A stretch of 11,822 nt of DNA from M3007 sp046153695 (GTDB taxonomy: Bacteria > Bacteroidota > Bacteroidia > Chitinophagales > Saprospiraceae): positions 1 to 11,822 of the forward strand of contig JBJXEZ010000097.1 of the NCBI GenBank assembly GCA_046153695.1, in the 5' to 3' direction. The notes under the pieces are model-generated. The model saw only the letters and a program-made list of their open reading frames with translations. It was not told the origin of the DNA and made no database searches. Below, piece after piece: positions 1 through 5,318 of the stretch (its first letter is position 1; every line of letters begins with the position of its first letter). The translations under genes were made by a program, and so were the position numbers.

Positions 1-100
1 AATTTGACTTTCAAAAAACGCCCTGCTTTTGCAGTAGATTAGAAAATAACCAGTAGTGTGACTTGCGGCAATCCTGAATGCCTGGGCAATAGCGCCGAGG

Positions 101-108
101 CAAATGTA
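101..108 (-). promoter_or_regulatory. -7 promoter element for a gene left of the window
   Basis: Read on the minus strand this is TACATTTG, an exact match to the Bacteroidota -7 consensus TAnnTTTG. It lies just past the stop codon of the 125-1237 gene and points out of the window, so it would serve an unseen gene to the left. No convincing TTG/TTTG -33 element is seen at the expected distance. The remaining 1-100 bases show no gene; a 4-bp stem (CTGC/GCAG, near 24-35) followed on the minus strand by a T-run is too weak to call a terminator. Confidence 0.45.
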
Positions 109-124
109 CTATTGAGCGTGCTGT

Positions 125-1237
125 TTAACGCGTTTTCACCACTTTAGTAGTATGCGTCTGTCCTGCCGATTCTACCCGCAGGAAGTAAACCCCAGGCTGT
201 AGGTCTGTGGTCGGGAGGCTGTACGTTTGCAGCCCGCCCTTTTCCTGTTGGAAGGAAACCTCCTGGCCTTGAATATTGAATAGACGAATCGTTACCTGCT
301 CGCTTGGGATCGGGAAATTGATGCGTACATCCAATTGATCCGTGAAGGGGTTGGGGGCGGCAACAACATAGGCGGCAGGAGAAAGTTGTATAGCCTCTTT
401 GCTCCAGGAAATGGGTTCGCCAGATTTTCCTTCGGGGCAAACATCAAGGCGAGCGATTGTATAATCAAAATTATTTTCAGTGAGGATTTGGCGGAACAAG
501 CTGCCTTGCCACAACAAATTGTCTCGATTTGCCGAAACGTTGGCAATAGTATCCTTGCTAAACTTGGTATGGAAAATTCGTATGGCTTGGTTATTTACTT
601 TTTCGAAGGAGTAGGGGCTATTTAAATTATCATCCGGGTAAAAATTCAGGTTATCACCGTCGGCTCTCAACATGAAAAATCGTTCGCCGACACCGGTTAC
701 TGGGCGAACCTTAAAGTAGGTGTTGACATTGGAGTTCCAGGAGAATGTGCATACATCGTTTAGTGTATCCAACAAGCATGTTTCCATCAAACAGCCTTGT
801 GGCGCAGTATACCCTCCGCTTACAATATCGAGAATTATCGTAGTTGGACCGGTTGTATTGTGGCCATTTCCGTTTTGGCCATTCGAACAAACAGACCATA
901 TACGCGACACATATACTGTATTAGGAGTCAGACTATCAATCGTAAGTCCAGCGACGAACGCTGGAACAATGCTATTGTCCACTACAATGCCTGTGGCAGC
1001 CTCCGATGTAATAATACGGTATGCAAAAGCACCAGGGACGGCACTCCACCCTACATTGGCCCATGTAGGCCCCACTTGTAGCGTACTGAAGAAAGATGGG
1101 GGCGGTAGGTTGCAAACCAGTTCGGATGTAGATACTGGAGTGGGGTTTGTCGGTTCGATGACTGTAGACACGGCCTGAAGCGAGCTGCTCAGGGCCATAA
1201 AAAGAAGCACTACAGTTTTGTTTATTCGCTGCATCAT
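125..1237 (-). CDS. Secreted FN3-like protein with T9SS type A sorting domain
   Basis: A 370-aa exported protein of unknown function. Residues 1-22 form a signal peptide (hydrophobic VVLLFMALSSSLQA). Residues about 43-137 look like a fibronectin type III-type beta sandwich (GWSAVPGAFAYRI, then L-TPNTVYVSRIWSVC). Residues 145-285 are cysteine-containing and not recognised. Residues about 288-370 are a T9SS type A C-terminal domain: APNPF, then VTIRLFNIQGQEV, then LQPGVYFLRVE and a final KVVKTR. In the family this domain guides outer-membrane secretion and is removed on the surface. No catalytic motif is visible, so it is more likely adhesive or structural than enzymatic. ATG occurs twice in tandem (MM); either may be used. 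It is monocistronic and divergent from the 1415 gene. Base composition is more AT-rich than the genes beyond 5.3 kb. Confidence 0.9.
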   Translation of the reverse strand: MMQRINKTVVLLFMALSSSLQAVSTVIEPTNPTPVSTSELVCNLPPPSFFSTLQVGPTWANVGWSAVPGAFAYRIITSEAATGIVVDNSIVPAFVAGLTIDSLTPNTVYVSRIWSVCSNGQNGNGHNTTGPTTIILDIVSGGYTAPQGCLMETCLLDTLNDVCTFSWNSNVNTYFKVRPVTGVGERFFMLRADGDNLNFYPDDNLNSPYSFEKVNNQAIRIFHTKFSKDTIANVSANRDNLLWQGSLFRQILTENNFDYTIARLDVCPEGKSGEPISWSKEAIQLSPAAYVVAAPNPFTDQLDVRINFPIPSEQVTIRLFNIQGQEVSFQQEKGGLQTYSLPTTDLQPGVYFLRVESAGQTHTTKVVKTR

Positions 1238-1348
1238 GAATTAGAAAGTGTTTGAATGGTTGCATATTCTGTTTAAAAAAACTCCAACAAGCAAGCGTAT
1301 TGCCCATTTTTGCGTTTTCAATTTAATCTTGGGATTCAAATACGGTTG

Positions 1349-1356
1349 CAAATCTA
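1349..1356 (-). promoter_or_regulatory. -7 promoter element for the 125-1237 gene
   Basis: The minus strand reads TAGATTTG, an exact TAnnTTTG match. A TTTG lies upstream on the same strand at 1373-1376, giving a 16-base spacer, slightly short for the usual -33/-7 spacing. Transcription would start near 1342, leaving a leader of roughly 105 bases before the ATG at 1237. No clear plus-strand promoter for the divergent 1415 gene was found; TACGGTTG at 1341-1348 is a one-mismatch candidate without a -33 partner. Confidence 0.5.
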
Positions 1357-1373
1357 AGCCACCGCTTTTTTAC

Positions 1374-1388
1374 AAAGTGTAACACTTT
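1374..1388. promoter_or_regulatory. 15-bp palindrome, possible operator between divergent genes
   Basis: AAAGTGT and ACACTTT face each other across a single base. The site sits 26 bases before the ATG at 1415 and overlaps the presumed -33 region of the 125-1237 promoter, so a dimeric regulator bound here could affect both genes. It could equally be chance in an A/T-rich spacer. No regulator is encoded nearby. Confidence 0.25.
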
Positions 1389-1414
1389 TTTTTACTTTTT
1401 CCACTGAGGCTGGT

Positions 1415-2872
1415 ATGGTCAACACATTTGTTTATGAGGTGCTTGAGACCTTTTCGCCAGAAGAGAACGAAGCATTCCGTGCATTTCTGGACAGCTCCTA
1501 CTTCAACAACGGCCGCCATGCTGCAGAGATAAAGGTTCTTTTTCAAGTATTTGAAGCGACTCGAAAAGAGTCAAATCCGGCAGATACGCTGACAAAAGAC
1601 CGGTTATACGAACTGGTTTTTCCGAACAGTGTTGCTGTAAAAGGAAAATTAGACAAGCTGATTTCGGAATTCAAAAAACTGCTCCAGACTTTTCTCCTCA
1701 CACAGCGCTACCTGAACAATCGAGAGGAACAGGAGCACTTGCTTGATTTTGCTGTGGAAATGCGCTGGCGTGGCTTGGAGGGAAAATACAAGCAGGCACT
1801 TGAAAAAACGCAAGAATTAGTTGCATCTACAGAGCCTGAGTCGCTAACCAACTATTTGTTCAGGCTACATGTAGCGTTGGAAGAACACGAGTGGCACAGC
1901 ACATACAACAAGGCAAAAGGGGATTTGGGTATTCCAGATGTACTTTTCCATCTTGATCGGTACTACTACGCACAACGGTTGGAAATGCTCAACCGCTTAT
2001 TGCTGCAACAAAAGGTTACAATTCTTCCGGAATCGTCTTTGGCTCCAACTCAGGAGTTATGGGAAATACCTAAATCCTTCCAGAATTCAGGCAGTCTTCT
2101 CCCAATAACCTGGAGAATTCATGCAATTCTGAATGCACCGGGTCCGGTAATTAGCGATTTTGAAGAGTTGCTCAACACATTGCGAGATCAAGAACCATTT
2201 ATTAGTCCCCAGCATTTACAAGAATTTTATGCCTACATACGTGGTGTATGTACCATCCTGATTGATGCGGGGAATGAGGAACTCCGCCCGACTTTATTTC
2301 AGATACAAAAGGACAATCTGGCTCGAGGGTATTTTTATTACGAAGGTAAAATTCCGTCAAATTCGGCTTTAAGCATTACGCGGATCGCGCTTGACCTACA
2401 CGACATTTCCTGGGCCAATGCGTTTGTTGACAGCCACAAAGGGCTGATCATCGGTGAAAATGAGACACAGGATTTTTTTCGGATGAATAAAGCCCTTTGC
2501 CTGTTTGAGGAGAAAAAGTACGATGAAGCATTGGATATCATTCCGTTTGGCTCTTCCTACTCGTTTTACCAGCTCTTGGCTCGCGCGCTGGAGTTGAAAA
2601 TTTATTTTGAACTGGGATCGGAACTGCTGCCCTACAAAATTGACGCGTTCAAAATGTTTATCAGCAGAGCAGGCGACAAGTTGCTTTCCAAAGATCGGCA
2701 TGAGCGCTTCGCGAATTTCATCAATTTCGTGCGTCAACTCAGTCTTTCCCCAAAAACAATGGATGCTGTACGCTCGGATCAACTGATCCGTCGAATCAAC
2801 GCTAAAAAGTTAGTTGCAGAGCGGAGTTGGCTCATTGATAAGGCTCGATCGTTCAGAGAATGGCGGTACTGA
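1415..2872 (+). CDS. Hypothetical cytoplasmic alpha-helical (TPR-like) protein
   Basis: A 485-aa protein with no signal peptide and no membrane segment. Almost the whole length reads as amphipathic helices. Its N-terminus (FSPEENEAFRAFLDSSYF, residues 13-30) is a compact motif rich in acidic and aromatic residues; I believe similar N-termini occur in other hypothetical proteins of this bacterial group, but this is from memory. Residues 356-377 (MNKALCLFEEKKYDEALDII) resemble one TPR helix pair, and an alpha-solenoid fold is likely. The C-terminus is strongly basic (RRINAKKLVAERSWLIDKAR, 459-478). No enzyme motif is seen. The start is an ATG with GAGG five bases upstream, one of the few Shine-Dalgarno-like sites in this window. 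Function unknown; a protein-protein scaffold is the most I would infer. Confidence 0.85.
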   Translation: MVNTFVYEVLETFSPEENEAFRAFLDSSYFNNGRHAAEIKVLFQVFEATRKESNPADTLTKDRLYELVFPNSVAVKGKLDKLISEFKKLLQTFLLTQRYLNNREEQEHLLDFAVEMRWRGLEGKYKQALEKTQELVASTEPESLTNYLFRLHVALEEHEWHSTYNKAKGDLGIPDVLFHLDRYYYAQRLEMLNRLLLQQKVTILPESSLAPTQELWEIPKSFQNSGSLLPITWRIHAILNAPGPVISDFEELLNTLRDQEPFISPQHLQEFYAYIRGVCTILIDAGNEELRPTLFQIQKDNLARGYFYYEGKIPSNSALSITRIALDLHDISWANAFVDSHKGLIIGENETQDFFRMNKALCLFEEKKYDEALDIIPFGSSYSFYQLLARALELKIYFELGSELLPYKIDAFKMFISRAGDKLLSKDRHERFANFINFVRQLSLSPKTMDAVRSDQLIRRINAKKLVAERSWLIDKARSFREWRY

Positions 2873-2947
2873 ATCTATCCCGACCCCACCTGCTCGTAGA
2901 AAAAAAACCTTTTTTTGTTCCTTTTTTACCAGGGGTATTCGAGGTAA

Positions 2948-3009
2948 ACCGGTATAAAAACAACCCTTCCAAGCGCAATTGCGCTTGGAAGGGTTGTTTT
3001 TATACCGGT
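2948..3009. terminator. Perfect 62-bp palindrome, likely bidirectional terminator
   Basis: Two 31-base arms are exact reverse complements with no spacer; the centre lies between 2978 and 2979 in GCGCAATTGCGC. Each arm runs, from outside in, ACCGGTAT, an A-tract, CAACCCTTCC, then AAGCGCAA. As RNA this gives a GC-rich stem followed by GTTGTTTTTAT on either strand, the layout of a two-way intrinsic terminator. It begins 75 bases after the stop codon of the 1415-2872 gene. The A- and T-tracts and outer ACCGGTAT are also paired, longer than a terminator needs. GGTAAA occurs in direct orientation at both ends (2943-2948 and 3007-3012). The rest of the 2873-3125 spacer holds A/T runs and no credible gene. 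Confidence 0.7.
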
Positions 3010-3125
3010 AAAACGCCAAAACAGTGTTCTTTTTTACAACATGGGCGGGGGTGACTTTTGCACTGCGGATCAAAAAAGTAGATCCACATGATGCACATTT
3101 TTTTCACCTTATAAATTCGTTCACC

Positions 3126-3485
3126 ATGTCCAAGTTCATCAAGAGTGCCCTCGTCCTCCTCCTGCTTGCCAGCGCTGCTGTTTTTAGCCCGGAAGTGCAG
3201 GCAAAATCAAACATGCCTTTGTCTCAGTTGGGCAAATGCAAAGATGTAGGCGCCATCACACTCTGGCAAACCGCTCCAGGCGTACTCAATGCCAGCTGGG
3301 TCACTAACCCTCCGGGCAATCTTTCGTTCGTTGTTTTGTTCAACGTGACCACCCAACAACCGGTGCAACAGTTTTTCACACCGCTTACAGGCGCTATTTT
3401 CAACAACCTCACCAGTGGGCATACCTACCTGGTAAGTGTGTCTCATGGCCGCAATGTGAATTCCGCGCAGATCATCGTTTTTTAG
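3126..3485 (+). CDS. Small secreted FN3-like domain protein
   Basis: A 119-aa protein. The chosen ATG opens a textbook signal peptide (SKFIKSALVLLLLASAAVF, cleavage probably after VQA at residue 26). A longer frame starting at 3024 would put a non-signal-like stretch before it, so it was rejected. The mature part (residues about 40-119) is a single fibronectin type III-like fold: L-W-Q-T-A-P-G-V-L-N-ASW, a middle VVLFNVTT strand, then NLTSGHTYLVSVSHG. It ends directly after the last strand, with no T9SS tail or lipobox, so it is probably periplasmic or released by another route. No catalytic residues are apparent. No Shine-Dalgarno and no clear promoter were found; a terminator follows closely. 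Confidence 0.85.
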   Translation: MSKFIKSALVLLLLASAAVFSPEVQAKSNMPLSQLGKCKDVGAITLWQTAPGVLNASWVTNPPGNLSFVVLFNVTTQQPVQQFFTPLTGAIFNNLTSGHTYLVSVSHGRNVNSAQIIVF

Positions 3486-3511
3486 AGCATTTGCGGAACA
3501 CCTGAAATGTT

Positions 3512-3545
3512 TTCGGGCACGACCTGGTTTCAAGTCGTGCCCGAA
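3512..3545 (+). terminator. Hairpin terminator after the 3126-3485 gene
   Basis: A perfect 12-bp stem (TTCGGGCACGAC with GTCGTGCCCGAA) encloses a 10-base loop, 26 bases past the stop codon. The base after the stem is T-rich but not a long T-run (TTCATTAC), so it may act as a weak intrinsic terminator or as an RNA-stabilising 3' end. Confidence 0.6.
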
Positions 3546-3573
3546 TTCATTACAGCCCATGTCCATGTGCCTT

Positions 3574-3612
3574 TTTCGGCTCAACATATTTGTCACAACG
3601 TTTGAGCCGAAA
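3574..3612. repeat. 11-bp inverted repeat just downstream of tRNA-Ser
   Basis: TTTCGGCTCAA at 3574-3584 pairs exactly with TTGAGCCGAAA at 3602-3612 across a 17-base loop. It lies 12 bases past the 3' end of the tRNA in the direction of tRNA transcription, so it could stop or protect the tRNA precursor. On the minus strand the stem is followed by A residues rather than T, so it is not a standard intrinsic terminator. Confidence 0.5.
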
Positions 3613-3624
3613 CTACCAATTTTG

Positions 3625-3711
3625 CGGAGGAGGAGGGATTCGAACCCCCGGTACCCTTACGAGTACGCCGGTTTTCAAGACCAGTGCATTCAACCGCTCT
3701 GCCACTCCTCC
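3625..3711 (-). tRNA. tRNA-Ser (anticodon UGA)
   Basis: The minus strand gives an 87-base class II tRNA. The acceptor GGAGGAG pairs with CTCCTCC and is followed by discriminator G. The anticodon stem CTGGT/ACCGG encloses the loop CTTGAAA, with anticodon TGA at 34-36, which reads UCN serine codons. The long variable arm (GTACTC, loop GTAA, GGGTAC) is typical of serine tRNAs, and GGTTCGAATCC forms the T arm. The terminal CCA is not encoded and must be added after transcription. It stands alone, with no second tRNA next to it. Confidence 0.97.
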
Positions 3712-3720
3712 GGGGCGGGG

Positions 3721-3728
3721 CAAAGGTA
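3721..3728 (-). promoter_or_regulatory. -7 promoter element for tRNA-Ser
   Basis: The minus strand reads TACCTTTG, an exact TAnnTTTG match, ending nine bases before the first base of the tRNA. Transcription would begin within a few bases of the mature 5' end, leaving almost no 5' leader. A good TTG -33 element is not evident at the usual distance. Confidence 0.55.
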
Positions 3729-3781
3729 AGAGCAAGATGGATTATTTTACACCAGGTTGAAAAATCCTCAACACGCTCTTA

Positions 3782-3938
3782 GTACCGATGAAATAATAAC
3801 CTCCCGATTTGGAAGGGCTAATTGGGCGGCATTCTGCGTTGCTCGTCAGTTGCGTAGCCCTACTATGCGCCTTCCTCGCGCCTTGTCTGCCACCAAATTA
3901 TCCTCCTCCAAACCGGGAGGTTATTATTTCATCGGTAC
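3782..3938. mobile_element. MITE-like foldback element with 25-bp terminal inverted repeats
   Basis: The ends (3782-3806 and 3914-3938) are perfect 25-bp inverted repeats starting GTACCGATGAAATAATAACC. Base 3781/3939 extends the pairing to 26 bp. Pairing continues inward imperfectly (TTTGGA, then TAATT and GGCA blocks) to a central hairpin GCGTAG-CCCTA-CTATGC centred on 3860, so the whole 157 bases fold back on themselves. The element is directly flanked by TTA on both sides (3779-3781 and 3939-3941), which may be a 3-bp target duplication; the right copy is the stop codon of the adjacent gene. It encodes no convincing protein. It lies downstream of the CotH-like gene and upstream of tRNA-Ser on the same strand, so as RNA it would form a very long hairpin that could insulate the two. 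Alternatives are a REP-like repeat or simply a large terminator. Confidence 0.6.
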
Positions 3939-4973
3939 TTAGTCGGCAGGCATCGCAACCACCCGAACCGGGACATCAAAACTCTTGTCGATACTGTCAA
4001 AAAAGGTGTCGAGGTACCGCACCATTTCGTTGCTAATATCGCGGGGCATCAGTTTGTTGTAACACAAGTCAGTCAGATCGCGTTGGGCGTTTTTCAGTGT
4101 TTGCGCAGCTTGCCGTAGCGGGGCTTTGGGCAGGCCGTTTGCCATCAAAAACCGATCGCGTACGGTGCGTAGCCCGCTTTCGGATGCCGGGCTGGCGTAA
4201 GGCGCGGCCACGAGTCCGGAAAAGTCGAAATCGTACGGAGTCAACAGGATTTTTTCGGAGTTGTAGGGCCGGATGAGCCGGACGTTTCGCAGCATGGCTG
4301 CGTCCCAGTCTGTATTTCCGATCATGTATTGAAACATGGTTACCAAAGCCGCTTGCTCGGCCACCATACTATCAAAGGGCAGGCCGAACTGTTCGATCTC
4401 CACACCATGCAACCGGGCTGCTGTTTCTTCATTGTCTTCCACCAACAGGCCGTACATTTCTTTGCTAGACGCTTCCACATGGTTGTCGCGCAGGGAAATT
4501 TTGATCAAGCGGGCACGCACACAATTGTTTGTCAGCCGCTCAAACATCCTGTAAATCAGGTACTCTTTTATCAACAGGCGGTCGCCTTTGTGGCTGTCTG
4601 CCGTAGGCAACACCAACCTGACCTCGTTCAGGGTATCCAAACCCATTTGAGTCAGCGCTTTTTTTGCAAATTTGATTTTGAGCGGAGGCACCTCCGCGTT
4701 TTTTCGACGGTATTTGCCTTTGGGTTGGACCTTCACCTGGAAATATTTCCCATCGGCAAGGGTAAGTTTACCGGCGTGGTAGTCTGTACTGTACCGGGTT
4801 TCCAAAATGGTGGTGAGGTCGGTTTCGAGGGTAAGCGCAATACCTTCGGATCCGGTGATATACTCAAAGACGGTTTTAGGTTTAGCCGCCTGTTGCCCTG
4901 CCGCCCAAAACGGGGAAACAAACATGGAAAGAAGCAACCCCCAATAGGCTGTGTACTTGATGTATGTAGTCAT
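3939..4973 (-). CDS. Secreted CotH-kinase-like protein
   Basis: A 344-aa protein with a signal peptide (residues 1-26, ending PFWAAGQ). The rest resembles the CotH / spore-coat-H kinase superfamily, atypical protein kinases found in secreted bacterial proteins. The matching blocks are KVQPKGKYRRKNAEVPPLKI (81-100), a basic glycine-containing stretch plus PPLKIKF, comparable to the nucleotide-binding entry; KEYLIYRMFERL (136-147); YGLLVED (174-180); GNTDWD (219-224) with N230, comparable to the catalytic Asp/Asn segment; and PYDFD (246-250), comparable to the metal-binding Asp. The fold assignment rests on motif order seen by eye, so kinase activity is unproven. No T9SS tail or lipobox is present. 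The stop codon TAA is also the TTA flanking the adjacent foldback element. Preferred start: ATG at 4973, which gives the signal peptide. Confidence 0.75.
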   Translation of the reverse strand: MTTYIKYTAYWGLLLSMFVSPFWAAGQQAAKPKTVFEYITGSEGIALTLETDLTTILETRYSTDYHAGKLTLADGKYFQVKVQPKGKYRRKNAEVPPLKIKFAKKALTQMGLDTLNEVRLVLPTADSHKGDRLLIKEYLIYRMFERLTNNCVRARLIKISLRDNHVEASSKEMYGLLVEDNEETAARLHGVEIEQFGLPFDSMVAEQAALVTMFQYMIGNTDWDAAMLRNVRLIRPYNSEKILLTPYDFDFSGLVAAPYASPASESGLRTVRDRFLMANGLPKAPLRQAAQTLKNAQRDLTDLCYNKLMPRDISNEMVRYLDTFFDSIDKSFDVPVRVVAMPAD

Positions 4974-5033
4974 GGCATTGGATTTTTATAGTGCCGTTTT
5001 GTGGTCATCCCGCCTATCGGCCTTGTGCCTTTG

Positions 5034-5041
5034 CAAATGTA
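5034..5041 (-). promoter_or_regulatory. -7 promoter element for the CotH-like gene
   Basis: The minus strand reads TACATTTG, identical to the element at 101-108 and an exact TAnnTTTG match. Transcription would start near 5027, giving a leader of about 55 bases. No clear -33 TTG was found at the normal spacing. Confidence 0.5.
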
Positions 5042-5246
5042 CTTGAAATTATATTCCGAACGCTTCCAGTATTCGAGTTGTCTGCAAAATTATCAGACAA
5101 ATAACGTTCGACAACAAGATTATGTTCCATTGGGCTTGAGTTTTGACAAAACTGTGCCAACATACTTTTTCAGCCATTTTGTAGTATTTAGTTTGACAAT
5201 GTTAGCCAAAGAACAGCAGCGGACAATCCATATAACAGGCATAGCC

Positions 5247-5254
5247 TATTTTTG
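5247..5254 (+). promoter_or_regulatory. -7 promoter element for the metalloprotease gene
   Basis: TATTTTTG is an exact TAnnTTTG match. Predicted transcription begins near 5261, about 58 bases before the ATG at 5319. A TTG -33 element is missing at the expected distance, so strength or additional activation is unclear. It may also drive the downstream genes. Confidence 0.5.
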
Positions 5255-5318
5255 CAGCCTACAAAAACCGCCGAGCGTAATTTAGACACCTTGGCCCAAA
5301 CCAATCCGTCATCCGATC

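Larger units (their letters stand above)
4974..5318. other. 345-bp divergent intergenic region
   Basis: The spacer separates the minus-strand CotH-like gene from the plus-strand metalloprotease gene. It carries one -7 element for each side (5034-5041 and 5247-5254). A 6-bp inverted repeat around GAC (AGTTTT/AAAACT, 5139-5153) and a TTTG (5142-5145) set 17 bases from TACTTTTT (5163-5170) could form a second, weaker rightward promoter. No credible gene is present: the longest open frame, rightward from GTG 5001, has no recognisable protein features. Confidence 0.6.

Noticed and set aside
335..1178. Plus-strand open frames opposite the first gene
   Set aside because: They mirror the coding strand of a protein with a clear signal peptide and T9SS domain; none has recognisable protein features.
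2860..3054. Short plus-strand open frame across the 62-bp palindrome
   Set aside because: It overlaps the end of the 1415-2872 gene and is mostly translated palindrome and A/T runs; no protein features.
3024..3125. N-terminal extension of the small FN3-like protein
   Set aside because: The extra 34 residues precede a complete signal peptide and begin close to the palindrome; ATG 3126 is far more plausible.
3625..3711. tRNA-Ser as an integration site for a genomic island
   Set aside because: No integrase and no repeat of the tRNA 3' end was found within the window.
3781..3939. CRISPR or phage attachment site
   Set aside because: There is a single inverted repeat pair, not spaced direct repeats, and no associated genes.
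4329..4991. 220-aa plus-strand open frame opposite the CotH-like gene
   Set aside because: It is the antisense of a motif-bearing gene with signal peptide; its translation is rich in His/Gln/Phe/Cys as expected of an antisense frame.
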